A stretch of DNA of 64,000 nt from Roseiarcus sp037446355 (lineage in GTDB: Bacteria > Pseudomonadota > Alphaproteobacteria > Rhizobiales > Beijerinckiaceae). The translations under genes and the position numbers were made by a program. Below the pieces are notes generated by a model. That model had not been told where the DNA came from. It worked only from the letters and a program-made list of their open reading frames with translations, and made no database searches. Positions within the stretch are counted from its first letter, which is position 1. Every line of letters starts with the position of its first letter. Shown here in pieces: positions 47,839 through 56,940 of this stretch. The stretch covers positions 1 through 64,000 of the forward strand of contig JBBIIT010000007.1 of the NCBI GenBank assembly GCA_037446355.1. The letters run 5' to 3'.

Positions 47839-49239
47839 TCAGCGCGGCGGTTCGGTGTGGCCGACGATGCGTTTGACCTCCGGAAACCTTACGCGCACGG
47901 CGCGTTCGAGATCGTCGACGCGCCGATGCGCGGTCTCGACCGAGCTAGTCGGATCGACGCGACAATGAAAAATGCCGAAATAGCCGCCTTCGATTTCGCG
48001 CAGCCGGACGTCGTGAACGTCCCGCAAATCGTCGCCGAGCGCGGCGGCGGCGAGGCGCAGCGCCTGCGTGAATCGCTCAGTTATTTCCGGGCTTGCGTCG
48101 CGGCCCGAAATCTCACGGGTCTCCATCGGCTCGATATGCGTTTCGACCTCGATGTCGTCGCCGAGTTCGCTTTCGATCGCGTTCTCCAGGGACGTCGCCA
48201 CTTCATGCGCCGCGCCCAGGCTCATACGCCCGTCGACTTCGAGATCGAGCGAGACGCAGGCGCGTCCTTCGATGCGTTGCACGCCGACATGATGCACGAA
48301 CAGGCGCCTGCGGCTGGCGATGATCTGCACGCGCTCGAGCAGGCTTTCGTCGTCGAGCGCGATAGGATTGGCCGTCAGCGTGAGGTTCATTCGCGGCCAG
48401 CGTTCAACCAGTCTGGCCGCCAGGTCGGCCTTGATTGCAGCGACGCGCTCTAGCGGTAGGGTGCGCGACACGAACAGGCCGAGGTCGCCGACGATTTGGG
48501 CGCCGCTGCGGCGCAATCGCAAGAAGTCGATGCGAGCGACTCCGGGCGTCGCGGCGACCGCCTCGCGGACTTCGTGCGCCAGCCCCTTGGGCGCGGCGTC
48601 GACCAGCGCGTCAATGGTGCGCCGCCCCAATCGATATCCGGCGATAGCGATGAACAGCGCGACGCCAATTGCCGCCAGCGCGTCGGCGTGAGCGAAGCCC
48701 GCCCGCGTCGCGGCGAGTCCCGCCAGCACCAGCAGCGAAGAGACGAGGTCGCTGGAAAAGTGAAGCGCGTCGGCGGCGAGGGCGTCGCTGCTCGTTTCCC
48801 GGGCGATGCGGCGCAGCGCCCGCCAGCGCACGAGATCGACGACGAGCGAGGCGACGATGGCGGCGAAGGCCGCCGCATTCGCGTCGACGGTCTCGGCGTC
48901 GGGGGCGCCGATGCGGCGCAGCGCCTCGATCGCGACGCCGATTGAAAGCGCGAGAAGGAATCCGGTCTGGGCGAGCGCCGCCACCGCCTCGATCTTGGCG
49001 TGTCCGAAAGGATGGTCCTCGTCGGCCGGCTTGTCGGCCTCGCGCACAGCGAAATAGGTGAGGGCGCTGACGCCGATGTCGAGCGCATTGTGCGCGCCCT
49101 CGGAAATGAGCGCGAGCGAGCCGGAAAGCAGCCCCGCGCCGAGCTTGGCCAGCGTCAGCGCGAAGCTCGCCAGCGACGAGGCCAAGGCCGCCCGCCGCTT
49201 GCGCGCTCCTTCGCCGGAGATTTTCGCTTCGTCCGTCAT
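47839..49239 (-). CDS. Cation diffusion facilitator (CDF) metal exporter
   Basis: The 466-residue protein has about six transmembrane helices with the metal-site pattern H-x3-D in EGAHNALDIG and again in ALHFSSDLVSSL, plus HPFGHAKIEAVAALAQ. After the membrane part comes an unusually long cytoplasmic region of about 260 residues that seems to contain a doubled ferredoxin-like domain. CDF proteins export zinc, iron or manganese against protons. The metal cannot be assigned by eye. It lies on the same strand as mipZ, 86 bases away, and is probably a separate unit. Confidence 0.88.
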   Translation of the reverse strand: MTDEAKISGEGARKRRAALASSLASFALTLAKLGAGLLSGSLALISEGAHNALDIGVSALTYFAVREADKPADEDHPFGHAKIEAVAALAQTGFLLALSIGVAIEALRRIGAPDAETVDANAAAFAAIVASLVVDLVRWRALRRIARETSSDALAADALHFSSDLVSSLLVLAGLAATRAGFAHADALAAIGVALFIAIAGYRLGRRTIDALVDAAPKGLAHEVREAVAATPGVARIDFLRLRRSGAQIVGDLGLFVSRTLPLERVAAIKADLAARLVERWPRMNLTLTANPIALDDESLLERVQIIASRRRLFVHHVGVQRIEGRACVSLDLEVDGRMSLGAAHEVATSLENAIESELGDDIEVETHIEPMETREISGRDASPEITERFTQALRLAAAALGDDLRDVHDVRLREIEGGYFGIFHCRVDPTSSVETAHRRVDDLERAVRVRFPEVKRIVGHTEPPR

Positions 49240-49314
49240 GCCAGGCGTGGTTTAATCCTCGCTTCAGCTTATGCGCCGCCCGGCGCACGCGGGCAAATGA
49301 ATCGAGGCCAACAA

Positions 49315-49755
49315 ATGCGCTATCTGCACACCATGATCCGTGTCGCCGACCTCGAGGCGTCGGTCGCGTTCTTTGTCGAAAAGCTCGGGATGGTCGAAAC
49401 GCGCCGCACCACCAGCGAGAAGGGCCGCTATACCCTGGTCTTCCTCGCCGCGCCGGCCGACGCGGCGAACGCGCGCCATGCGCAGGCGCCGCTCGTCGAG
49501 CTGACTTACAACTGGGATCCGGAAACTTACACGGGCGGGCGCAATTTCGGTCATCTCGCTTACGCCGTCGACAATATCTACGATTATTGCGAGAAGTTGC
49601 AGAAGGCGGGCGTCGTCATCAACCGCCCGCCGCGCGACGGGCGCATGGCCTTCATCCGCACGCCCGATCAAATCTCGATCGAACTGCTTCAGGACGGCGA
49701 AGCGCTTGCGCCCGCCGAACCCTGGCTGTCGATGCCCAATACGGGCGTCTGGTGA
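49315..49755 (+). CDS. gloA: Lactoylglutathione lyase (glyoxalase I)
   Basis: The 146-residue enzyme has all four metal ligands of glyoxalase I: H5, E62 in PLVELTYNW, H80 in GHLAYAVDN and E123 in ISIELLQDGE. It converts the hemithioacetal of methylglyoxal and glutathione to lactoylglutathione. The ATG at 49315 follows GAGG by six bases; the open frame upstream is an antisense artefact of the CDF gene. It converges with the serine hydrolase, seven bases between stop codons. Confidence 0.94.
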   Translation: MRYLHTMIRVADLEASVAFFVEKLGMVETRRTTSEKGRYTLVFLAAPADAANARHAQAPLVELTYNWDPETYTGGRNFGHLAYAVDNIYDYCEKLQKAGVVINRPPRDGRMAFIRTPDQISIELLQDGEALAPAEPWLSMPNTGVW

Positions 49756-49762
49756 GCGCCGA

Positions 49763-50965
49763 TCAGAGAATCGCCGCATTGACGAGGTTGCGGAACAGCG
49801 TGCGGAAATAGTCGCGATATTCGGGCGCCTGCACCATCAGGATCGCGAATAGCGAGTCGCGCGGCGAAATCCAGAACGCCGTGCCGGCGACGCCGCCCCA
49901 GAAATACTCGCCGGGACTGCCCGCGGTCGGCGCGAGGCCTGGGTCGGTGCGTACGGCGAAGCCGAGTCCGAAGCCGTGGCCGGGCGCGAGAAGGGCGTGG
50001 TTCTTGACGACGCCGGGCCCCAGATGGTCGCTGGCCATGAACTGGATCGTTCGCGGCCCCAGGATGCGCGCGCCGTCGAGCGCGCCACCCCCGCTGAGCA
50101 TAGCGAGAAAGCGCGCGTAATCGGCCAGCGTCGAAAGCAGGCCGCCGCCGCCCGATTCGAACGCCGGCGGGGCGGTGAAATCGTTGGCGTTGATGCCCGC
50201 CGCCCGAAAGAAATCCGGAGAGAAGAGTTCGGCGCGGCGCGCGAGCTTCGAGGACGGCGTATGAAAATCGGTGTCGTCCATCACCAGCGGCCGCAAGATT
50301 TTCTCTTTCAGGACTTCGCTCAGTTTGGCGCCGGCGACGATCTCGACGACGCGCCCGAGCACGTCGGTGGAGAGCGAGTATTCCCAGACCGCGCCCGGTT
50401 GATGTTGCAACGGCAGGCGCGCCAATGCGTCGATATTGGCGGCTGCGCTGCGGTCGGGATTCATGACATCGGCGGCCAGCGTCAGCTTCTGCACCTGGCC
50501 GAGGCCGGTAAAGCCGTACGTGAGCCCCGAAGTGTGGCGCATCAAATCCTGGATCGTGATCGGCCGGCTGGCGGGAACGAGATCGAGCCGGTCGCCGTTT
50601 TCGACGCCGACTCGCATCTGCGCGAAGGCGGGCAGGAATTTGGCGACGGGTTCGGCGATCTGCAACCGCCCTTCCTCGACCAGCATCATCGCGGCGACCG
50701 ATACAACAGGCTTGGTCATGGAATAGATGCGGAAAATGGCGTCGAGCGGCATCGGCGGGCCGTTCGGCCTGAGATCCCCCAGCGTCTGCGCGAGGCCGAT
50801 CTTGCCGTGCCGCGCGATCAGCATGGAGACGCCTGGCGCCTTGCCAGCCGCGATCTCTCGTTCCATCGCTTCGGCGAGACGGCGCAGGCCCGTTCTCGAA
50901 AGCCCGACCTCCTCCGGGCGGGCGGTCGGCAGGCCGCCGAGGGCGTGAGGCGTCGGTTCGCGCAT
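49763..50965 (-). CDS. Serine hydrolase of the class C beta-lactamase fold
   Basis: The 400-residue protein has the SxxK motif at S82-K85 (FRIYSMTKPVVS) and a Tyr at the YxN position in WEYSLSTDVLG. The third motif appears as WGG in EYFWGGVAGTAFW, as in EstB-type esterases rather than true beta-lactamases. No signal peptide is present, which also argues for a cytoplasmic esterase or peptidase. The ATG at 50965 follows AAGGAGAG; the open frame goes on to 51658 but only as a shadow of rarA. Confidence 0.85.
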   Translation of the reverse strand: MREPTPHALGGLPTARPEEVGLSRTGLRRLAEAMEREIAAGKAPGVSMLIARHGKIGLAQTLGDLRPNGPPMPLDAIFRIYSMTKPVVSVAAMMLVEEGRLQIAEPVAKFLPAFAQMRVGVENGDRLDLVPASRPITIQDLMRHTSGLTYGFTGLGQVQKLTLAADVMNPDRSAAANIDALARLPLQHQPGAVWEYSLSTDVLGRVVEIVAGAKLSEVLKEKILRPLVMDDTDFHTPSSKLARRAELFSPDFFRAAGINANDFTAPPAFESGGGGLLSTLADYARFLAMLSGGGALDGARILGPRTIQFMASDHLGPGVVKNHALLAPGHGFGLGFAVRTDPGLAPTAGSPGEYFWGGVAGTAFWISPRDSLFAILMVQAPEYRDYFRTLFRNLVNAAIL

Positions 50966-51068
50966 GGGTCTCTCCTTTTCGGAACCGAATTTCGCTATTC
51001 CGCGCGAATTCGCAAGCGCGGAGTGCTCACGCTGGACTCGGGTCCGGTGAGGCGACAGAGTCGCGGCT

Positions 51069-52370
51069 ATGTGCGCCGACTCGCTTCTCGCCAAGGCTCC
51101 GCCGGGCCCGCTCGCCGACCGTTTGCGCCCGCAAAGCCTCGCGGAGGTCGCGGGGCAGGAGCACCTGACCGGCCCGTCCGGCGCGCTCACGCGTCTTCTC
51201 GCCGCTCCCTCGATCGGTTCGATGATTTTCTGGGGTCCGCCCGGCTCCGGCAAGACGACGGTTGCGCGTCTGATCGGGCGCCAGGCGCAAGCCGAATTCG
51301 TCCAGGTGTCGGCGATCCATTCGGGCGTCGCCGAGTTGAAGAAGATATTCGACGCCGCGCGGGCGCGGCGCGCCGATGGGCGCTCGACGCTGCTGTTCGT
51401 CGACGAGATCCACCGCTTCAACCGCACCCAGCAGGATTCGTTTCTGCCGGTCATGGAGGACGGCTCGATCACGTTGATCGGCGCCACCACCGAGAATCCG
51501 TCGTTTGAACTCAATGCGGCCTTGCTGTCGCGCGCTCGCGTGCTGATCTTCCGTGCGCTCGACGAAGCGGCGATCGAGAAGCTGATAGCGCGCGCCGAGG
51601 CTTTGGAAGGAAGGGCGCTGCCGTTGAACGCCGAAGCGCGCGCCGCGCTCGCGCGCATGGCGGACGGCGACGGCCGCGCCGCGCTGACGCTCGCCGAGGA
51701 GGTCTGGCGCGCCGCGCGCGAGGGCGAGGTTTTCGACGCCGCCGGCCTCGCCGAGGTCGTGCAGCGACGCGCGCCGATCTACGATAAAGCGCAGGAAGGG
51801 CATTACAATCTGATCTCGGCGCTGCACAAGAGCGTGCGCGGCTCCGATCCCGACGCGGCGCTCTATTATTTCGCGCGCATGTTGGACGCGGGCGAGGATC
51901 CGCTGTTCCTGGCGCGGCGCATCGTGCGCATGGCGAGCGAGGACATCGGCCTGGCCGATCCGCAGGCGCTCGTCGTCGCCAATGCGGCCAAGGACGCCTA
52001 CGATTTCCTGGGCAGCCCCGAAGGCGAGCTGGCGATCGCCGAGGCGGTCGTCTATGTCGCGACCGCGCCCAAGTCCAACGCCATTTACACCGCGTTCAAG
52101 GCCGCCTCGGCGCTCGCCAAGGCCATGGGCTCGTTGACGCCGCCCAAGACCATCCTCAACGCGCCGACAAAGCTAATGCGCAACGAAGGTTATGGCGCCG
52201 ACTACGAATACGACCACGACGCGCCCGACGCCTTCAGCGGCCAGAACTATTGGCCGGAGGCGCTTGGGCGACAAAAATTCTACGGTCCGGTCGAGCGCGG
52301 CTTCGAACGCGAAATCCGCAAACGGCTCGACTACTGGGCGCGTCTGCGCAAGGAGCGCGGTGGGGGCTAG
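51069..52370 (+). CDS. rarA: Replication-associated recombination ATPase RarA (MgsA)
   Basis: The 433-residue AAA+ protein has Walker A GPPGSGKT (K62), Walker B LLFVDEIHRFN with the RarA-type IHRFN, sensor 1 GATTENPSFE and the C-terminal MgsA tetramerisation domain (YYFARMLDAGEDPLFLARR and later). It acts at stalled replication forks. Its TAG overlaps the TAG of the convergent transporter gene within the four bases CTAG. Confidence 0.95.
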   Translation: MCADSLLAKAPPGPLADRLRPQSLAEVAGQEHLTGPSGALTRLLAAPSIGSMIFWGPPGSGKTTVARLIGRQAQAEFVQVSAIHSGVAELKKIFDAARARRADGRSTLLFVDEIHRFNRTQQDSFLPVMEDGSITLIGATTENPSFELNAALLSRARVLIFRALDEAAIEKLIARAEALEGRALPLNAEARAALARMADGDGRAALTLAEEVWRAAREGEVFDAAGLAEVVQRRAPIYDKAQEGHYNLISALHKSVRGSDPDAALYYFARMLDAGEDPLFLARRIVRMASEDIGLADPQALVVANAAKDAYDFLGSPEGELAIAEAVVYVATAPKSNAIYTAFKAASALAKAMGSLTPPKTILNAPTKLMRNEGYGADYEYDHDAPDAFSGQNYWPEALGRQKFYGPVERGFEREIRKRLDYWARLRKERGGG

Positions 52371-53656
52371 GCCGGGCGCGAGGTTCGCGGCGCTTGCCCG
52401 CCGATCATCCCCAATCCGATCATGGACAGAACGAGGCAGCCAGCTAGATAGTAGAAGGGCGCGAATTTGCTCCCCGTCGCCTGAACCAGCGAACCCGTGA
52501 TGTAGGGCGAGAGCCCGCCGAAGATCGCGACGCCGAAGTTGTAGATGATCGAAGCGCCCGTCGAGCGCACATGCACCGGGAAAACTTCGAGCGCCAGCGC
52601 TGCGAATGGGCCACTGATGAACATGAAGAGCAGCCCGGACGCCTGCGTGCTCCACAAATTCGCATTGGTGGGATCGCCGACGAGGCGCCACGCCAACGAG
52701 AGATAGACCGCCGCGAATATGAGAATCGCCGGCGCCATCACGGTGCGACGCCCCAGTCGATCGCTGAGCAGCGCGGCGAAAGGCAGCAGGATCGCGAAGA
52801 TCAGATTGACGATGAGGACGCCGAGTTGCGCGTCGGCGAGCTTCAACTTCAGGTCGGTGGCGGCGTAGTTGGTCAGGAAGATGTTGCCGAGGTAGGTGAA
52901 GGCGGTGAGCCCGGCGATCATCAAGAACAGCGCGATCAGGGGCCGGGGAAAGCGCGCGAGCACTTCGCGCAGCGGCGTATTGGGCGTTCCCGCGCGGCTC
53001 GCCAGGAACGCCTTGAACTCCGGCGTCTCATCGACGGCGCTTCTGAGATAGAAGCCGATCGGCGCGATGACGATGCCGGCCAGGAACGGCACGCGCCAGC
53101 CCCAGCTGCTCAACGCCTCCGGCGAAAGCGACGAATTGAGGACATAGGCGAAAGTCGCGCCGGTGACGAAGGCTAGCGCCTGGGCCACGAATTGAAAGCT
53201 CGCGTAAAAGGCCTTGCGGTCGGGCGGCGCGAATTCGACCAGCATCGCCGTCGAAGTTCCGAATTCGCCGCCGGCGGAAAAGCCCTGGATGAGGCGCGCG
53301 CCCAGTAATAGGACCGGCGCCCAAACGCCGATCGAGGCGTAGGTTGGTATTACGCCGATCAGACCGGTGCCGACCGCCATCGCCAGCACGATCGTGATCA
53401 GCGCGCGCTTGCGTCCGATCTTGTCGGCCCAAATTCCAAAAAACAGGCCGCCGAATGGGCGCGCGAAATAGGCGACGCCCAACAGACCGTAAGCGGCGAG
53501 CAGACCGGTGGTTGGGTCGTCCTTCGGAAAGAACTGTTTGCCGATGACCCCGGCGAACAGGCCGAAAACGGTGAAGTCGAACCATTCGAGCGCGTTGCCG
53601 ATCGTCGAGGACCAGACAACGCGGCGTCGCATGGCGGGATCGATGGCCGTCGTCAT
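52367..53656 (-). CDS. MHS-family major facilitator transporter
   Basis: The 429-residue protein has 12 helices and the MHS signatures: SSTIGNALEWFDFTVFG at the start, ADKIGRKRAL in the first loop and RLIQGFSAGGEFGTSTAMLVE. This group imports dicarboxylates, citrate, proline or betaine with protons. It follows the malonyl-CoA decarboxylase gene by 125 bases on the same strand, so malonate or a related acid is a reasonable guess. ATG at 53656 chosen; a TTG at 53668 is possible. Confidence 0.87.
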   Translation of the reverse strand: MTTAIDPAMRRRVVWSSTIGNALEWFDFTVFGLFAGVIGKQFFPKDDPTTGLLAAYGLLGVAYFARPFGGLFFGIWADKIGRKRALITIVLAMAVGTGLIGVIPTYASIGVWAPVLLLGARLIQGFSAGGEFGTSTAMLVEFAPPDRKAFYASFQFVAQALAFVTGATFAYVLNSSLSPEALSSWGWRVPFLAGIVIAPIGFYLRSAVDETPEFKAFLASRAGTPNTPLREVLARFPRPLIALFLMIAGLTAFTYLGNIFLTNYAATDLKLKLADAQLGVLIVNLIFAILLPFAALLSDRLGRRTVMAPAILIFAAVYLSLAWRLVGDPTNANLWSTQASGLLFMFISGPFAALALEVFPVHVRSTGASIIYNFGVAIFGGLSPYITGSLVQATGSKFAPFYYLAGCLVLSMIGLGMIGGQAPRTSRPA

Positions 53657-53781
53657 GGAAACTCGCAAAGATTCGCGAGGGCCCCCCGGGATTTCGAAGC
53701 CGAACCTGTGCGTTCGATATTCGCCCGCTCCCTCGATGGTTCGGAATAGACGTGCGGACGGCGCGATCTGTCAAGCGTTGG

Positions 53782-55182
53782 TCACAATACTGTCGATTTG
53801 GAGTCTTTTTTCTTCGCTCCCTCGACGAGGACGACGGCTCGCGGCGCGGGCGCGAGCTTGCGCACGGCCGGCGAAGCGGCGATCTCGCCGCGATTGGCGT
53901 AGGCTTCGTGGTTCTGTTCGATCTGCTCGAGGTCATAGAGGTAGTTGACCATCAGGCCGAGCGACTGCTTGCGCCCGGCCTCGGAAAGATCGCCGCGCGG
54001 ATTGATGCGCTCCAATCGCGCGCCGTTGCCCAGGTGAAAGCGGGCGACCGGATCGAGCGCGCGTCCCGACGCGGAGCGCGCATGCAAATAGTAATGCGCC
54101 GCGAGCGCAGGAAGCACGCGATCGACCGCCCCCGCCGCGCTCGCTTTTTCCTGCCAGCCGGCATGGTCTGTCAGCGCCAGCGCGCGGCGCGCCTCCGCCG
54201 TCATCGCAGCCGAGCCTTCGTCGGCGCGTTGGCGTCCGATCCAAGCGGCGAAGCCGGGCGCGGGCGAAAGCGTGACGAAATTGCGCAGGCCCGGCCATTC
54301 GCGCCGCAAATCCTCGACCACCTGCTTGATCAGAAAGTTGCCAAAGCTGACGCCGGCGAGGCCGCGCTGCGCGTTCGAGATCGAATAAAACACCGCCGTC
54401 GTCGCCGCCGCCGGCGTGAGGGCCACGCGCTCGCGTGCGAGCAGCGGCGCGATGGCGTCGGGGATCGCGCTCGTCAGCGCCACTTCGACGAAGATCAGTG
54501 GCTCGTCGCCGAGCGCGGGGTGAAAGAATGCGTAGAGGCGGCGATCCGGCGGCTCGAGTCGGCGGCGCAGGTCGTCCCAACTGTCGATCGCATGGACCGC
54601 TTCGTAGCGAATGATCTTTTCCAGGATGTTGGCGGGCGTCGTCCAATCGATGCGGCGCAGCACCAGAAAGCCGCGATTGAACCAGGAGGCGAAGAGGTGC
54701 CGGAAGTCTCGATCAAGCGCGGCGAGCGGCGCGCCGGCGCGGGTCGCGTCGAGGATGTCTTCGCGCATCTTGACCAGCGCCAGCGTGCCGCCGGGAGCAT
54801 GATTGAGGCGGCGGATCAGCTCCTGCCGGATCGGCTCGGACCGTTCGCCAAGCTCCGCCGCCGAGGCTGCGTCGGGCGCGGCGAGGAACGCGCGCGCGGC
54901 GAGGGCGAGCGCGTTGAGATCGGGGCCGAAGCGGGTCGCGACGCCCGTGAGCCAAAGGCGCTTATCGGCTTCGGACAGAGAGGAATAGCCGTCCAGGATC
55001 GCGCGCGCGGTCGCCGCGCCCGAAGCCTCGCCGCGCCCCGTGAGCAGTTTCTGCGAAAGCGCAAGCAGCGCCTCGACGCCGAGCGGTTCCGAACGTTTCA
55101 AACCGACGAGCGCGCGCCCGCGATCAGCTACGCTTTGCAGCAGGCCGGAAAAATAGGCGAGGTTGGTCGTGGTCTCAACCAT
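53782..55182 (-). CDS. Malonyl-CoA decarboxylase
   Basis: The 466-residue protein matches malonyl-CoA decarboxylase. It has an all-helical N-terminal part with the segment HLFASWFNRGFLVLRRIDW, and a catalytic C-terminal part with S306 in TLSPAPGF and H383 in RFHLGNGARLERINPRGD, the Ser-His pair of this family. It converts malonyl-CoA to acetyl-CoA and so can open a malonate utilisation route or limit fatty-acid synthesis. The ATG at 55182 is chosen from alignment; the open frame extends to 55341 without similarity. It is followed by an MHS transporter. Confidence 0.92.
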   Translation of the reverse strand: MVETTTNLAYFSGLLQSVADRGRALVGLKRSEPLGVEALLALSQKLLTGRGEASGAATARAILDGYSSLSEADKRLWLTGVATRFGPDLNALALAARAFLAAPDAASAAELGERSEPIRQELIRRLNHAPGGTLALVKMREDILDATRAGAPLAALDRDFRHLFASWFNRGFLVLRRIDWTTPANILEKIIRYEAVHAIDSWDDLRRRLEPPDRRLYAFFHPALGDEPLIFVEVALTSAIPDAIAPLLARERVALTPAAATTAVFYSISNAQRGLAGVSFGNFLIKQVVEDLRREWPGLRNFVTLSPAPGFAAWIGRQRADEGSAAMTAEARRALALTDHAGWQEKASAAGAVDRVLPALAAHYYLHARSASGRALDPVARFHLGNGARLERINPRGDLSEAGRKQSLGLMVNYLYDLEQIEQNHEAYANRGEIAASPAVRKLAPAPRAVVLVEGAKKKDSKSTVL

Positions 55183-55270
55183 GCGGGCGTCTCTTTGAAA
55201 GGGCGCGATCGCGCATATTGGCGGTAAGGATCGAAACTGGCCAGCCAATGCGGAGGATTTGCGGCGCCCG

Positions 55271-55558
55271 TCAATCGGACGGCGCCAGATATTTGGGCAA
55301 CTCGTGCTCGTAATCGGGAAAATATCGTGACACGATCGCAAGATCGAAGCGCGAAAGAATAGCCTCCTTCGGCTCTCGGTCGAGGAGGAAGCGGAATGTC
55401 GCCTCGATCATTTTTTCGGGCGCCGCGGCGAGGCCGAACCGAGTTAGGGCGGGCGCGTCGACGGCGACCAAATGCCGGGTCGCGCCGGCGTCGTCGCGGA
55501 CCTCCACCTCGAAGGCGGCGCCCCTGGCGGCGACAACGATGCTCGTCCGCGGCCTCAT
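55271..55558 (-). CDS. Conserved-looking small protein of unknown function
   Basis: The 95-residue product has no signal peptide or membrane segment. It starts with a beta-rich part (TSIVVAARGAAFEVEVRDD) and ends in an alpha-helical part with a run FRFLLDREPKEAIL and an aromatic, acidic tail (SRYFPDYEHELPKYL). Its ATG overlaps the stop codon of the metallo-hydrolase gene in ATGA, so it is a real translated partner. The malonyl-CoA decarboxylase gene starts 88 bases later. No function is recognised. Confidence 0.7.
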   Translation of the reverse strand: MRPRTSIVVAARGAAFEVEVRDDAGATRHLVAVDAPALTRFGLAAAPEKMIEATFRFLLDREPKEAILSRFDLAIVSRYFPDYEHELPKYLAPSD

Positions 55559-56400
55559 GCTGGCGCCGTCACGGTTTCGCGCGTGGCCAGTCGTTGCGCG
55601 CAAAGGGAATCGTGGCCGTTGAGATAGACTAGAGGTTTGCGCGCAGCGTAGGCGAGGATGCGCTTGTGCGTGGCGACCTCGGCTTGCGGGTCTGCGCCGA
55701 GGCCATCGGGCATTGTTTCCAGCAGCGTCGCGAGCAAGTAGCTGGCGTCGCCGGAAATGAGATAGGTGACGCCGTCCGCTTCGACGCTGACGGCCATGTG
55801 TCCGAGCGTATGGCCGGGCGCGGGGATCGCGCGCACCGTTCCGTCGCGAGTCAGCGGGATCGAGCCGTCCATCAGATCATCGCCAGGCTTCGGCAGGTTG
55901 AGGAGGTCCGGTTTCAGCCAGGCGGGCCAGCGGTGGTTGGGATAACCGCCGGCGCGGCCGGAGAAGCCGCTCGCGACTTTCCATTCCGTATCGGTGACGA
56001 GAATTCGCGCCTTCGGGAAATAGCCGAGCCCGCCGGCGTGGTCGGTGTGGAGATGTGTCAACGCCACGGTGCCGACCGCATCCGGGTCGAAACCTGCGGC
56101 GCGCAATTGGGGGCCGATTTCGTCCTCGGGCGCCAGCGCCAGTTTCATTCCCACCCCCTTCCAGTAATAGGGATGCCAGCGGAGGAAATAGCCGGGACGC
56201 GCAGCGGCCGCAGTCTCGCCCGTGTCGACCAGAATGAGGCCATCTTCATGCTCGATCAGATAGGCGTGGATGGGCATCTCGGGCCCCCATTCCGGGTCGA
56301 ACAGGCCCCGATAGATGCGCCCGGCGCCGGCGCCCCGGGCGCGGATCTGCGCCGCCTTGATCCAGACCGAACCTGTTCGCAGTATATGGATTTTCGTCAT
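55555..56400 (-). CDS. Metallo-beta-lactamase fold hydrolase, N-acyl homoserine lactonase-like
   Basis: The 281-residue protein has HLHTDH at residues 116-121 (ligands H116, H118, D120, H121), a later His in APGHTLGHM, Asp in SGDASYL and His in NGHDS, the full dizinc set of the lactonase branch of this fold. Family members hydrolyse acyl-homoserine lactones or other lactones and esters. No quorum-sensing genes are nearby. It is the first gene of a minus-strand run that continues into the small unknown protein and probably malonyl-CoA decarboxylase. Confidence 0.87.
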   Translation of the reverse strand: MTKIHILRTGSVWIKAAQIRARGAGAGRIYRGLFDPEWGPEMPIHAYLIEHEDGLILVDTGETAAAARPGYFLRWHPYYWKGVGMKLALAPEDEIGPQLRAAGFDPDAVGTVALTHLHTDHAGGLGYFPKARILVTDTEWKVASGFSGRAGGYPNHRWPAWLKPDLLNLPKPGDDLMDGSIPLTRDGTVRAIPAPGHTLGHMAVSVEADGVTYLISGDASYLLATLLETMPDGLGADPQAEVATHKRILAYAARKPLVYLNGHDSLCAQRLATRETVTAPA

Positions 56401-56496
56401 CGCGCCCTCTCGTTGCCGTCGCCTTGCCGCAGACGCGCCGCGCGGATATAAGCGCGCCGCAATCCCAATCGCTTAACTCCAACGAAGAAGGCGCTC

Positions 56497-56919
56497 ATGG
56501 CCCTCGAACGCACATTCTCAATCCTGAAGCCGGATGTTACACGCCGCAATCTCACCGGCGCCGTCAACGCTCGCATCGAGGCCGCCGGCCTGCGCATCGT
56601 CGCTCAAAAACGCATCCATATGACCCGCCCGCAGGCCGAGACTTTCTACAGTGTGCATAAGGCTCGCCCGTTCTTCGGCGAACTCGTGGAGATGATGACC
56701 GCAGCGCCCGTCGTCGTGCAAGTGCTCGAGGGCGAGAACGCGATCCTGAAATATCGTGAAGTCATGGGCGCGACCAACCCGGAGAAGGCCGACGCCGGCA
56801 CCATTCGCAAGGATTTCGCGCTTTCGATGGGCGAGAATTCCGTCCACGGCTCCGACGCGCCGGAAACCGCCAAGGCCGAAATCGCCCAATTTTTCGCCGG
56901 CAATGAAATCGTCGGCTGA
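56497..56919 (+). CDS. ndk: Nucleoside diphosphate kinase
   Basis: The 140-residue enzyme has the phosphohistidine H117 in ENSVHGSDAPETA and the opening ERTFSILKPDVTRR. It balances NTP pools. The ATG at 56497 follows GAAGGAG-like GAAGAAGG nearby. It converges with the ParA gene (21 bases between stop codons). Confidence 0.97.
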   Translation: MALERTFSILKPDVTRRNLTGAVNARIEAAGLRIVAQKRIHMTRPQAETFYSVHKARPFFGELVEMMTAAPVVVQVLEGENAILKYREVMGATNPEKADAGTIRKDFALSMGENSVHGSDAPETAKAEIAQFFAGNEIVG

Positions 56920-56940
56920 TCTGGCGTAAGCGGGCGCGGC

